This document shows positions 34,581 through 45,989 of a stretch of DNA of 64,000 bases, one piece after another. The stretch is from Macrotis lagotis (lineage: Eukaryota; Chordata; Mammalia; Peramelemorphia; Peramelidae), in NCBI RefSeq assembly GCF_037893015.1, contig NC_133666.1:259820529-259884528 (forward strand). Reading direction: 5' to 3'. Made by a program: the position numbers and the translations under genes. The notes under the pieces were generated by a model that saw only the letters and a list, made by a program, of their open reading frames with translations, had not been told where the DNA came from and searched no databases. Position 1 is the stretch's first letter. Every line of letters begins with the position of its first letter.

Positions 34581-35904
34581 TTTTCTTGGACTTTTGCTCA
34601 TTTCTCTGTAACTTACTCTAACAAGGTTAATGGAAACATTTGTAACATTAGAATTAGAACACAGAGCCTGTGGGTTCAGGATTCACGTATTTCTTTCTGA
34701 ATAAAAATTGGGAGCAATTAAGGACTCAAATGTACCATGGAGATGAAAGCTAATAATTGTTTTCCTTCCCTTATAAAGAAAACATCACATTCAGACACCC
34801 ATTTGTAGATATTTTCAGTTAAAGTGTCACATAATATTTGTGATATCAGCAGGAGGATGGAAATCAGGTTGGCTATGAAGCACTTCAGTGACAACGGTTA
34901 CTGTGGAAACCATAGTAAGCAATCATAATTATAATTAGGGAGACAGCACAAGGAGCAATGTATATAAATATTCTAATTTCAGGGAAAAGACCCATCATAC
35001 CTGTAAAGGCAGAAACAATTGTGTTGGGGTTTTTATCTTTGATATTTCCTTGAAAAGATCAAGGTCCAGTTAAGAGGCTTTGAATTTTCAAATGAGTGTT
35101 TTCTCACATGTTGGTTGGGGTTTATAACATAATGCAATTTGACATGTAGCAGATTACATGGGAGCATCAACTGACCCTTCAGTGCGGTAAGACCAGCTCT
35201 GAAAACCCATTTAGACAAAACCTGGTCTAGGAAGAAAATGGGCATTTGTAAATAATAAACGGTGCTTTGATACAATTACAAGGGCACTCCAGGGATAAGT
35301 CAGCCACACAAAAAGAATGGTGAAATGTGTGATTTCCTCATTCATTGCTACTTGACTCTAGCTTCCACTTTTTCCATTATGTAAATGTTCCTTTTGATTC
35401 TGGTTTCACTGTCAAATGGGATTGAAGTCAGAAGAGGAGTAAACGAAATGGAATTGGTATCAACTGGAGACAGGAGAAGTATCTGTAATCTTTGTGAGGT
35501 TTCTCAGCAACCAGGGAGAAAGGCAAGTTGAGTCTGGCTCATGTGTGGGTCTGGATTTTTATATACACACTCTTTGTAAGAATGCATTTTTATAGGTAAA
35601 TACCATTTTGGAATTAAAGGCTTCTTGTTATTGTTATCAGTGGCAGGGCTGACAAGACCTGCCAGAGACTGCAACCTTTTGCAAACACTGGCCGTTGGCA
35701 TTAAGCTTGTTTCAACATGTTGACTACCTGAGGCTTTCCAGATGGAAACAAGTGGGGTGCCTGGTTGCCATGATGGAGGCAGAGGAGGGGAAGAAATTGT
35801 ATTATGTTGCTTGAAAAGCTCAGACTGGATCTGCTCTTGGAAGAAAAAAAGATTTGGTGCCCTCTCTAAAATAACTTTTAATGCTAGGTAACTGGACATA
35901 TGAA
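34581..35904. other. Unassigned, repeat-poor stretch
   Basis: About 1.3 kb free of recognised repeats. 34,850-35,270 has 'gcaatcataattataattag' (ATTA cores) and 'ggttactgtggaaaccatag', loosely like an RFX X-box half-site pair. Candidate conserved non-coding sequence only. The 140-codon frame at 35,504-35,926 runs into a MIR and has no known domain. Confidence 0.35.
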
Positions 35905-36125
35905 AGGTAAGTGGTGCAGTGGACAAAGCACCAGGTCTGTAGTTTAGGAGGACTAGAGTTCAAATCTGGCCTCAAATATTTGCCAGTTTTGTGACCTTAG
36001 ACAAGTCACTTAACCCTGCCTCAATTTTCTCCACTATAAAATGGAGATAACAACAGCACCTACCTAGTTGTGAGGATCAAATGAGATAATATTAGTACTT
36101 TGTAGGTCCTCTTTATGGTAGGCAT
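35905..36125 (+). repeat. MIR-like SINE
   Basis: 'aagtggtgcagtggacaaag', 'agttcaaatctggcctcaaa', 'gtgaccttagacaagtcact', 'ataaaatggagataacaaca', 'gaggatcaaatgagataata'. Another, weaker MIR scrap follows at about 36,215-36,320. Confidence 0.85.
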
Positions 36126-36419
36126 AGATGAAAGCTGGGGAAAGATCAAAGAAAGACTGGGTTAGGGGGAGTTGCTCCTTTCAATTTGCTTCATGTAAGT
36201 TCTACATACCAAAAGAGAATATGAAATAGTGGATAGAAAGCAGGCTTGAGTGTCAGGAAAAACCTGATATCAAGTAATGCCTCTGACCTTTGCTGACCCT
36301 GTGACCCTAGGCAAACCTATCTCTTTGGGTTCAAGGCAAATCTCTTAGAGGCTAAAACTGTAATTAGTCAGACAGATACCAATTAGTAGAGGCAATTTCC
36401 TTACCTGTAGTTCTTTATA

Positions 36420-36655
36420 CTGGGGCAGTTAAGTGACGCAATTGATAGAGCATCTGAATTCATCTTCCTGAGTTTAAATTTGACCTCAGACACTTACTAT
36501 CTGTGTGACCCTGGGCAAGTCACTTTAACCCTGCTTATCTTAGTTTTCTTCATTTGTAAAATGAGCTGGAGAAGGAGATGACAAATCACTCCAGGATCTT
36601 TGTCAAGAAAACCTCAAAAGGGGTCATAAAGAGTCAGACTTAACTCAATAACAAT
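36420..36655 (+). mobile_element. MAR1-type SINE, plus orientation
   Basis: 'tggggcagttaagtgacgca', 'gtgtgaccctgggcaagtca', 'aatgagctggagaaggagat', 'aatcactccaggatctttgt', 'gggtcataaagagtcagact' is a full-length MAR1. Confidence 0.9.
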
Positions 36656-36689
36656 GAAAGTTCTTTATGCCAATGAAATCAGAGGTCCA

Positions 36690-37115
36690 GTTTATAGCCT
36701 CATAGATCTAAAACTAGAAGAGATCTCTGAAGTCTTTGAGTCCAACTCCTTTATTGTGAGGAAATGGAGGTAAACAGAAGTCAAATGACTCACTCTTCCA
36801 AAGTCCTGCATGTTAGTTAAGCTTTCAGGAAAATATAGCTGTTACCTTTTTCTGATCCATAACTGGGTGAGCCCAGCTGCTTTGCAGCTTATATCTTTGT
36901 TCCATATTTCCCCCCTCACCCTTCCCTTCCATATTATTTGTGCATTTAAAATTAAATTTTAAGTTAATGGCATCATAATTGCAGGTAGAATGGGAGAAAT
37001 AGAAAAGGATTTGAAGGTAGAGGACCTGGATTGGAATCCTAGATTTGCTTCCTAGTAACTGTGTGACCCTGGATAAATCACTTCTCCCAACTGGGCCTTA
37101 TTTATTTTCTTCTTT
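36690..37115. repeat. Old CORE-SINE relics
   Basis: A reverse piece at 36,700-36,845 ('ctaaaactagaagagatctc') and a plus MIR-like piece at 36,985-37,110 ('gtgtgaccctggataaatca'). The bases between are unassigned. Confidence 0.5.
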
Positions 37116-37306
37116 TGTACTTTGTACTTTGGACCAATTACAAGACCACAAAATTTAGAGCTAGGGAACTTTTATAGTTTGAACTTTCTTATTTTATGGA
37201 TTAGGAAACAGCTAGTTAGTGAGGAAGAAAGATGACCTTTTATGCCCCTTCCATATTCTTTAATCCTGTCCCTTTCCCTGAAATTTCTTTTTTTTAAATT
37301 AAATAA

Positions 37307-37364
<58 letters not shown>

Positions 37365-37779
37365 GGGGCAGCTAAGTGGCACATTGGATGGAGCACTGGC
37401 TCTGGAGTCAGGAGCACCTGAGCCTAAATCCAGCCCCAGACAACCAACAATCACCCAGCTGTGAGACCCTGGGCAAGCCACCCCAACCCCACTGCCCTGC
37501 AAAAACAAAAACAAACCCAAAATAAAATAAAATTATGATGATGATGATGATGATGATGATAATAATAATAATGATGATGATGATGATAATGATAATGGTA
37601 ACGATAATAGTAGGGGTGGCCAGGTGGTGCAGTGAAAAGAGCACTGACTCTGGAGTCAGGAGCAAATCTGGCCTCAGACACCCAACAATCACCCAGCTGT
37701 GTGACCCCAGGCAAGCCATCCAACCCCGTCTGCCCCACAACCCCACCCCCAAAACAATAACAATAATAATAAAAAAAAA
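37307..37779 (+). mobile_element. Two tandem W-type SINEs with trinucleotide tails
   Basis: (AAT)19 at 37,307-37,364; SINE 1 at 37,365-37,505; (GAT)n/(AAT)n at 37,535-37,610; SINE 2 at 37,613-37,745; (AAT)-rich tail to 37,779. Both bodies carry 'caacaatcacccagctgtg' where the other copies have 'taataattacctagctgtg', so they are one variant. Long open frames here are translations of the tracts. Confidence 0.92.
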
Positions 37780-37905
37780 TGTGCTTCAGTCTGTGTTCCA
37801 ACACCACCAGCTCTGTCGCGGGTGGATCACATTCTTTAAGATAAGTCTATCACAAAAGCTACTTCCATAATTTCAATGGTTTTCCCATCTTGCCCTTCTT
37901 CTGAC
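37775..37905 (-). mobile_element. L1/HAL1-type 3' fragment
   Basis: 'cttcagtctgtgttccaaca', 'ccaccagctctgtcgcgggt', 'gataagtctatcacaaaagc' correspond to the reverse of 47,800-47,905. Short and truncated at both ends. Confidence 0.6.
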
Positions 37906-38420
37906 TTCACATTGCCTTGACTGTTCATCTTGCCCTTACTCCTCTTGAGACAGAGGAGGAAACAAGAAAATATATTCCCTCAAGAAAATATATTTTACTC
38001 TAACTCAACTGGACTACTCAATGTTTCCTGAATATATGTTTTGCTCTCCTTCCCCTTTTCTTTGATCATGTTGTTCTATCCTTTTGGAAAGAACTCCCAT
38101 TCTCCAGCTCTAATTCCAGTCTTTACCTATTCTTTTACCCAATACACCCATTCTTCAAGACCATTTTCAAACATTACCTTCCTAATAGTGATTCTGTTCA
38201 GACAACTTATCTTTCTCTCTTCTCTGAACTCATTCAGAATTATGATTTTATCTCTCTTATGCTACATCATGCTCCTCTTTGTATTAGTATTATTTGTGAA
38301 TTCATCTTATACCCTTTGCAATGTTGCAAGCTCTTGGAGAGCAAGTAATGCTCTTTTATTTATCTGTGTATCCCTCACAGTGACTTTTAAGCCTAATAGT
38401 CACTTCATACATATTTAAAT
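37905..38420 (+). mobile_element. L2 LINE 3' end
   Basis: 'tggaaagaactcccattctc', 'cacccattcttcaagaccat', 'ctctgaactcattcagaatt', 'gcaagctcttggagagcaag', '...gtatccctcacagtgac' are sense L2 landmarks. The 125-codon frame (38,041-38,418) is non-coding L2. Confidence 0.75.
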
Positions 38421-39810
38421 AATTAAATTTGACTTTTAACTTGCAAATATAGTTATATAAATAAAGACTCCATCATAAGTCTTTTGATTCCAGATGTTGA
38501 CTGAATTTCTGCTTTCTATTTTGATGAATTTCTCAAGTTATAAAAATACAAGTGATTCTAGTAATCTTGACCAATGGACTGAGAGGCTAAAAAGGGGCAG
38601 GACCATGGCATTTTCATGCCACCTGTGCCATCCACTTGACTTGTGGTTTTGGGCAAGTCACTTAACATTTATGATTTCTAATTGGCAGAATTCTATTACA
38701 AGTATTTACATAATACCTATTGCTATAACAATAGAAAATAATACTGACCTTACAGGAATGTTTTTCTCAGAGATTTACTAATTTTCATTTATCATGAACT
38801 TTCAACACAAGAATTGCTAAATGGCAAAGAGACCAAAAGAAAAGAGCCCATTGTTAAATAAGCTTACCTAATGGACAGCATTATATGTTTAACTATTAAT
38901 ATCACTGCTCATAATAAAGTTTTATGAGACTCTAAGTGTTTGGAGTGCTTTCATGATCATTAATTGTTGTTCTTAACAGGAGTTGATGTAAGAAAGTATT
39001 TTAAAAAATCTATTTGGGAAAATTATATTAAAGAGGTACAACCTTTTTGTATTAAATTTTTGGGGGCAGAAGGAGCAAGTTTTTGTTTAAGATTCTTGTC
39101 ATTTTAGGAAATAACAAGTGGGAAACGATTTTAGGAAATGACAAGTGGAAAAAGATTTTGTAATAAGAGGATATGTGTCTGGACTCCAACAACTATTGAC
39201 TGTGTAATCCTGAGTGTTGAGTCCCAATTCAGACCTCACATATTGAGTCCTTGTTCTGGACTCCCTCACTCTTGCCCAGGTGAGTGTTGAAGGGGCAGGA
39301 GACAAGGAAGACAAGTTTCTCCCTATACACCAAGGTCTCCAAGGTCTCCATTTGTTCACCAAAACAAAAGTGCTTAAATATCCCCCCAGTCTCTAATCCA
39401 CTCTCACTCCCTTGGCACTTAATAAAAAAAGACTCTGGTGCTCAAGGACACCAGGTGATGATAGTTTATAGTGCTCCCACACACAACAGTCGCTAACACC
39501 TGAGCAAGTCACTCTAGCTCTCTGTGACATAGGTTCCTCTTCTATAAAGTGGGGTTAATAATTCTTTCTCTGTTTATGTTCCAGCATCTAGGTTAGGAGA
39601 ACAATTCATTAACCTTAAAAATATGATATATATTATAAAGCACTGTAATTATTATCATCCTATGACTTGATATTTTTCTCACACAAATTACATGTATGAT
39701 AAAAAATTTAGGGATAGTTTTATAAGCATAAAAACTAAAACAAAAATCCCACCTATCTCTTATGCACCGAGCTTAAAGGGATAGCTACTTATGTGGTGCT
39801 TGTGGCTAAG
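38421..39810. other. Mostly unassigned, with small MIR scraps
   Basis: MIR-like pieces at about 38,630-38,670 ('ggttttgggcaagtcactta') and 39,490-39,580. A 27-bp tandem duplication lies at 39,102-39,156. No gene signal. Confidence 0.5.
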
Positions 39811-39814
39811 GAGA

Positions 39815-40060
39815 CTGTTGTCATTTGTCCTTCCTTCTGGAAGTATATCTGGGATGTGATGCTGTGACATACAAGTGAAGTGGATTTAAGTGAGGGGAGA
39901 CTGTGCAAAGTCATCAGCTTTGCTTTCTCCTCCAGTGTTATTTGGGTTCAGTGGCCAGATTTAAATTTGAATGAATGGAGATGACTCTGGATGCAATGGG
40001 AGATTTTGGCTTTCTAAAGATAAGGTCTTTAACAACTCTCAGTTTAATGAGGCAACACCC
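39815..40060 (-). mobile_element. SINE with a LINE-like tail, lacking the tRNA-like head
   Basis: 'gttgtcatttgtccttcctt', 'gtgaagtggatttaagtgag', 'gtgcaaagtcatcagctttg', 'gactctggatgcaatgggag' and 'ttaacaactctcagttt'. It extends past where other copies switch to the CORE head. Confidence 0.7.
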
Positions 40061-40184
40061 ATTCAGTGATTAAGATTCAGTCAGAAAAATGATTGAACTA
40101 CAAAAATATGAATTCTGAAACTATCTTTGCATGTTATTGGAAAAATAAAATAAGATAACCTTAAAAAAAGAAAGAAATGATTAA

Positions 40185-40751
40185 TCTGGAGGAGACAAGT
40201 GATGCAGGGGAAAAACAATTAGACTTGGAGTCAGAATCCTCAGGTTTCTGCTCCAAGTTTATCATTTATGAATTGTCCATGATCTCATGCAAGTTTGATC
40301 CTTGGAGATCTCATGCATAGGGGGCAATGATACTTTGAATAGCTAATTGGGACAAGTAATATTTGTATTATCTATAATCTTTGACAAAGCTGTAGGGAGG
40401 CTCGATAAGGTGATGTATGAAAATTCCTATATAAATTCAAGCAATTGTTTATATGTATCTACATGAGTATGTGAATGGGTTATTTTATTTTTGTCAGATA
40501 GTTGGAGATGCTCTTTTTTTGGTTTGTTTCCATAAAGTACTTTTCCTTTCAAATGACTTCATATACATTTTCTCATTCACGGATATAATGTGTCATAGTG
40601 GATAGCTAACTGACTACTGGACAAGTCAGGAAAACTTGAGTCAGAATTTCATCTCTAGAACTTACTAATCAGTGACCATAGCAAGTGACAACCTCTTTGA
40701 GCTTTACTTTTCTCATCTGTGAAAATGGTCCTAGGAAAACCTACCTCCCAG

Positions 40752-40800
<49 letters not shown>

Positions 40801-40900
40801 GTGAAGCTCAATTGAGATGATACATGCAAAGTTCTTTGAAAACTTCAAGGTTGTGCAATGTAAATGTAAGTTATGATTATACTTACCATCTTCCAATATT
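40185..40900 (+). repeat. MIR-like relics with an internal (GT)n
   Basis: A diverged MIR-like head at 40,185-40,300 and a second MIR at 40,590-40,870 ('gtggatagctaactgactac', 'tcatctgtgaaaatggtcct', 'gcaatgtaaatgtaagttat'). About 20 GT units at 40,753-40,792 interrupt the second. Confidence 0.65.
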
Positions 40901-40939
40901 ACTACAGAGAGTGCAACTATGATACACTGGAGTATGATG

Positions 40940-41345
40940 TTGTTAGAATGTCAGATGCATGCTTGCCCAAAAACTATTTTATGGAGAACTCACACAGGAC
41001 AAGACCTCACAAGGGTCAGAAGAAGTGATACTGAGACACCCTGAAGGTCTCATTGAAGAACTTTAGAGCTGACTGTACAGTGTAAGAAACACTGGCACAG
41101 GACCATTCAGTATGGCATGCCCTCCTCAGTGAAGGTGCTGTGAGGAAGGTAGAACTGAATCAGCTCAAAGGAAACATGACATCCATAGGTTTAGAGTACC
41201 CACCCCAGGTGATCACATGGACTATTTGTGCTCAACCTGTGGTAGAGCATTCCGAGCTCATATGGGTTTGATCAGCCACACACTGTAATTTGTCCCAAAC
41301 ATAGTGATGTCATTTTGGTCTTCTTCGATAGTGAAGGACAAGGAC
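40940..41345 (+). pseudogene. Non-LTR reverse transcriptase C-terminus, decayed
   Basis: Frame-shifted translation gives the usual end of several LINE polyproteins: a 'GQDLTR' basic block, 'TETP', 'THPR-DH' and a zinc-knuckle-like end 'CSTCGRAFRAHMGLISH' (Cys-X2-Cys ... His). The 3' terminus is 'gtgatgtcattttggtcttc' then 'ttcgatagtgaaggacaagg' and an (ACCA)n-type end. Many stops; not functional. The clade (RTE- or CR1-like) is uncertain. Confidence 0.7.
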
Positions 41346-41639
41346 CAACCAACCAACCAACCTGTTTCTGTATATTCAAAACAGGATAAAACAAAGCATA
41401 AAACATTCATTGCTGACATTCTTGCCAAAATTCAGCTAAAAGATGCATCATTAAAAAAAGAAAGAAAAAAAAGAAAACAAAATAATTATTATTAATCCCC
41501 TTATGCAGATAGGAAGACTGGGACACAGAGAGATCAGATGGCATGCTCATGATTACACAAGTCCAGGGCCAAGCTTAATCTAGACACTGGATGCTGTAAC
41601 CACCATTTTGCTTTTCCATGTTCTAGATATGTTGCTTCT

Positions 41640-42430
41640 TTGTCTCTTGGACTGTATGGTATTGCAACTTCCACCAAGGCTGACATTGTGTAGAAGAAAC
41701 CATCATAAGTAAACTTAGACTCTAGGCATCCTTTCCTCTGTCATTTCAAGATGGATCATAGTCCCCCCAGTAGGTTTGTGTTTTACATCTACCTTTCCTC
41801 AGAGACAATAAGATCATTCTCACATGTCCATCACTCTAGCTCCCCACAGTCATAGCAGATCTTGTTCTGAATTGGAACTCTCCAATCCATCATCCGCAGA
41901 CTCTAGTTTTGCAGCAGTCTCTTCTCTGTTGTAGAAAACTACAATGATGGAAACTTTGAAGACCAGTTTCAGACCCCAAACTTCAAAATAGCCACAGGAG
42001 AAGCAACAGCATAGCAACATCTCAGCAGCAATGTATCAACAAAAACAGTGTTCGCAGCAGCAATAGCAGCAATGGTCCAGGCAGTGGTGGCCACAGGGAT
42101 GGTAGTGACCACAGTGACAATCCTTCATACTTTGACTGAAAAATGAATTTTTTTTGTTAAAGGAGACCTATTTTTTCCCCTAGGATCTATTGCTTTATTT
42201 TGATTTACTTAAGATGAGAGGATCTGTTCTCTCTTGAGGGACTGCTTCTTCCTTTAGCAGTACTCTGATGGGTACAAGTGCCAGTGATTCTGTTGTTTTC
42301 TATCCATTTGGTCTTGCTGTCATTGTGATCCAATCTTTAACTGAGTTATCTTGTCCTAGACTTGCATCAATTAATCAAGAATGTGACTACTGTTATTAAG
42401 AGGTCCCTTGATGATGGCTGCAGAGGTTTC
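41640..42430. other. Unassigned stretch with a GCA-rich patch
   Basis: 41,990-42,110 is rich in 'agcagcaa'/'gcagtggtggcc' repeats unlike its AT-rich surroundings. One frame reads Ser/Gly/Asn-rich then a stop ('SGGHRDGSDHSDNPSYFD'), and an upstream frame reads Ser-rich ('SRSCSELELSNPSSADSSF'). It could be a retro-copied gene fragment, but I do not recognise the parent and see no poly(A) or TSD. Confidence 0.3.
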
Positions 42431-42589
42431 CTCCTCCAGGGAAGGTGAAAGCTGGGACCATCCTTGTTTTAACATTGTTTCAACTCTGGTTAGAGTATAA
42501 GTTATATATCGTATACCCAGACTTGAATTTCCTACAGAGCAATTTAAACCTTTCGGTCCTTTTATTATTTGCTTACAATGAAGTCAACA

Positions 42590-42820
42590 TAACTAATATA
42601 GTGCTTTCTATGAGCCAGATACCATAGTAAGTTACTTTACAATAATTATCTCATTTGATCCTCCCAACAATGCTGGAAGGGAGATGTTATTATCATCTCC
42701 ATTTTTTCAGATGAGGAAACTGAAGCAAACAGAGGTTAAGTGATGTGCTTAGGCTAGTCACTTAATAGCTAGTATCGGAGACTGGATTTGAATTCTGGCC
42801 TAGCACTCTACCTGCTTGTC
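42590..42820 (-). repeat. MIR-like SINE
   Basis: 'atgagccagataccatagta', 'tcatttgatcctcccaacaa', 'cagatgaggaaactgaagca', 'actggatttgaattctggcc'. Confidence 0.8.
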
Positions 42821-42823
42821 CTT

Positions 42824-42982
42824 CTAAGTTAGTTTTTCTTTTTTTCTTTTTTTAGTTTTTTTAAACAAGGCAGTGGGGTTAAGTGGCTTGCCCAAGGTCA
42901 CACAGCTAGGCAATTAATTATTATGTGTCTGAGCTCAAATTTGAACTCAGGTCCTCTTGACTCCAGGGATGCCCCTAAGTTA
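42824..42982 (-). mobile_element. W-type SINE with short TSD
   Basis: Body includes 'aaacaaggcagtggggttaa', 'gtggcttgcccaaggtcac', 'tttgaactcaggtcctcttg', but the last part of the head is deleted ('ccagggatgcccc'). CTAAGTTA flanks it (42,824 and 42,975). Confidence 0.9.
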
Positions 42983-43234
42983 ATCTTAAAGGACATACTT
43001 TTTTTTTTTTAAATGACACAGTCTCTGTCCTTGGGAGGCTAACAGTCAAAGAGAATGCTGAGCCTAAATCTAACAAATTGTTAAAATTTCAGTGTGTTTA
43101 AGTCTCAGAAATTGGCAATCATTACAAATCAGGACTTGATTTATTGTTTTGTTGATTATCTAGACTCAATAATGCAGATTAAATTTAAAATTGTGTCACA
43201 CATCTACATAGATTTTTTTATTTTGGAGAGCCTA

Positions 43235-43386
43235 GTTGGTTTTTTTTTAAATTTTATTTATTGAAGGCAATGGGGTTAAGTGATTTGCCCAAGGTCACAT
43301 AGCTAGGCAATGTCAGAGGCTGAATTTAAACTTGCGTCCTCCTGACTCCAGAGCCAGTGCTCTATCCACTACACCACCTAGCTGCC
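43235..43386 (-). mobile_element. W-type SINE
   Basis: 'gaaggcaatggggttaagtg', 'atttgcccaaggtcacatag', 'gcgtcctcctgactccagag', 'ctacaccacctagctgcc'. A TC-rich tract (43,440-43,560) follows. Confidence 0.9.
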
Positions 43387-43649
43387 ATGAGAACTGAATT
43401 GTTAAACATTTAGCAGTGAACTCCTGCTAGGGGAGGGGGGGAAGAAGTGGAGAGGATATTTCTCTCTCTCCTTTTCTTCTCTACTATTCTCCTCTTTTCC
43501 TTCTTTCACTCCTCTCTCTATCTTTGTCTCTTTCTTTCTCTCTACTTACCCCTATATATACTAAGTACAACACATGGGAACAAAGAACAAATTTGATCCT
43601 GTTGCCATGATAAAATAGAAGGATTAGACTAGAATGCTTCCATTTTGGT

Positions 43650-44190
43650 TTCAGGGAAAATAGAAGGCTCCTGGAGGAATTGACATATGGTCTTAAAGGA
43701 AATGCAGGATCCTGGAAGGCTGGAATGGGATGAAAAGAGAAGACGTTCCAGTCATGGATAGGGCTAGTTTTTGTAAATGCCTAGAAATGAGAAAAGGCAG
43801 TTTAATATTGGACAACAGCCAATAGGATGTTTGGATGAGAAATAAAGTACATGAAGAGGAAGAATGTGAATGAAACAAGACTGAAATATTAGAGTGTGTG
43901 TGGGGGGTAACATTAAATTCTAGACTAAGCAGTGTGCATTTTAATTCTAGAGGTAATAGGATATTATTGAAAAGGAACAACATGACCAAACCCACGTTTT
44001 AGGAAGATTTCTTTGGCTGGTCTGTGGAGAATAGATTGCTAAAGGGAGAAACTAGAGGCAGGGTGTTTCAATAATCTGTAATAATCTGGTCGGGGGGGAG
44101 TATGAATGAGGTGATGGCAATGTGAGGAGAGGAGGAAAAAAAATAAGACTTTGTGGAGATGGAATCAACATAGTTAGCAACCATGCAAAT
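43650..44190 (-). mobile_element. L2 LINE 3' region
   Basis: 'ggaaatgcaggatcctggaa', 'acgttccagtcatggatagg', 'ttggacaacagccaatagga', 'aggtaataggatattattga', 'ggctggtctgtggagaatag' in reverse-L2 order. The 100-codon minus frame here is L2. Confidence 0.75.
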
Positions 44191-44384
44191 ATGTGGGGAA
44201 TAAAGGAAGAGAAAGAATTATGAAAACTTCTAGTCTAGTTAAATGAGAGAATGTTCCAGTGAGAGAGAGAGAGAGAGGGAAAGAGAGGGAGGAAGGGAGG
44301 GAGAGAATGAATTTAAGAAAATAAGTTTTAAATAAAAAATGATGGATATGTTGAGTTTTACTTGGACAAGTTGATGTGAAACAA

Positions 44385-44580
44385 TAATATTAAAAGCTAA
44401 CTTTTTTTATAGTGTTTTAAGATTTGCAAAGCATTTTACATATTATTTCCTTTGGCCCTCAGGAACAGCTCAGTGAGATAGGTGCTATCATTGTTTCCAT
44501 TTTGTAGATGAGGAAACTGAAAGATGAAATGACTTGCCCAGAATTGGTGACAGTAAGTATTAGTACCTTTTTCTAGGCTT
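44385..44580 (-). repeat. MIR-like SINE, then (TA)/(CA) tract
   Basis: 'gcaaagcattttacatatta', 'gtgagataggtgctatcatt', 'gtagatgaggaaactgaaag'. A microsatellite of TA/TATC/CA units follows at 44,601-44,666, and another MIR scrap at 44,905-45,015. Confidence 0.75.
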
Positions 44581-44628
44581 TGGAAGGGAAAAGGAAGATA
44601 TGTGTATATATATATCTATATATATATC

Positions 44629-44666
<38 letters not shown>

Positions 44667-45224
44667 ACTTGATAACTTGGGGAAAGTGATCAAGTTGGAT
44701 AAGTTTTTTTTCTTTTTTTCAGTTGGGGGATAGGGGAGAGGTGAACATGTTTGCAGGTAAAAGATGATTAAAAGAGGCTAAGGAAATGGTTGATGGGACA
44801 AACTCCTGAAGAAGGAAAGGAAGAATTTCCTAGTAATAATAGTATTTCTTTAATAATGAAAAAGCTTTATTCTTTCAATTGTAATATTATGACCTCATTT
44901 CCCTGGTATGGCACAGAGATGGTGAATGAGTTACCCAGAGGCTCACAGTTGATAAATGTCAGAGCTAGAATTCAAACTTAGGACTTCTGATTCCAAGAAC
45001 AGTACTTCTTACATGAAGATTAAAAAAAAACCCAAACCCTGGGTTGCCTTATTCCTGTGCATCCATCTTATTTCAATTAGGGAATATTTTATTCCCTGAC
45101 CATGATAAACCATGCATTTGCATTGACTGAAGCAAGGTGTTGACCACAAATAGGTCCATTCCATCTCTTTGGTGAATAATTCATGGACTAAGAAAGAAAG
45201 AACTATTGGACAGACCAATTTGAT

Positions 45225-45980
45225 GACAGGGAGCTTTGTGGAAAGAGAACACAGGTTGGGAACCAAGAGACTTGGATTCTAGTTCTCTCTTTGCCAGTCA
45301 ACAACTAGCTTGTCTAAGTTATATTGGACAAGTTGCATCACTTCTCTGGCTCTCACTGTGGGCTATCTGCTTGATCTCAAGGCAATAGCCTTCTCATGTA
45401 TCTAGTTAATCTAGTGACCTGGAAGTCCCTGCTTTGATCCTGAATCTGGGTGGTGCATTAGAAAAGGGAAGTGATTTTATAGAAGGAATACTGACTTTAG
45501 CATATCTGAATATTTTTGTTTAATGTCCTGACTTTGCCACATAGTAGCAAGTCTAAAGTCCTCATTAGTTTGTAAGATCTTGAAGGGCAGGGACTGGTTT
45601 TGCCTCTTTTTGTATCCCCAGTACTTAGGTGTCTGGCAATTAGTAGGTATTTAATTGAAGGAATTGAATTGATGGACACTTCTCTCATTCTATCTCCTCA
45701 TTTTGAAAGTGAGAATAATAATAACTATACCACCAGCTAATGGAATGGTTTTCTGCATCAGATGCATATTAGAATATGGCTTGGCCTGGAATTTCATTGA
45801 TACAAGGAAATACTAAATGAAACCCCCTCTACCAATGGAGGTCACCACTCTCGTTGCAGCTTGCAGTTTTAAAGAATTGCTTGAACTTGAATTTCCTCAA
45901 CTGTAAAATGAAGCCATTGGATTAGATGATATCTAGGGTTCTTTCCATGCTAAAATTTAATAGACATCTAACTTCAACTT
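45225..45980 (+). repeat. MIR and L2 relics
   Basis: MIR-like head at 45,235-45,370; L2 3' end at 45,555-45,680 ('ttgaagggcagggactggtt', 'gtatccccagtacttaggtg', 'tagtaggtatttaattgaag'); MIR 3' half at 45,885-45,980 ('ttcctcaactgtaaaatgaa'). Confidence 0.7.
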
Positions 45981-45989
45981 CCAATGGCT

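Noticed and set aside
35504-35926. A 140-codon minus-strand frame, the longest outside simple repeats and the enolase copy
   Set aside because: It starts in a MIR-like SINE, has no domain or motif I recognise, and shows no splice or promoter context. Kept only as unassigned sequence.
37172-37870. Frames rich in Ile, Met, Tyr or His near 37.5 kb
   Set aside because: They are translations of AAT/GAT trinucleotide tracts and SINE bodies.
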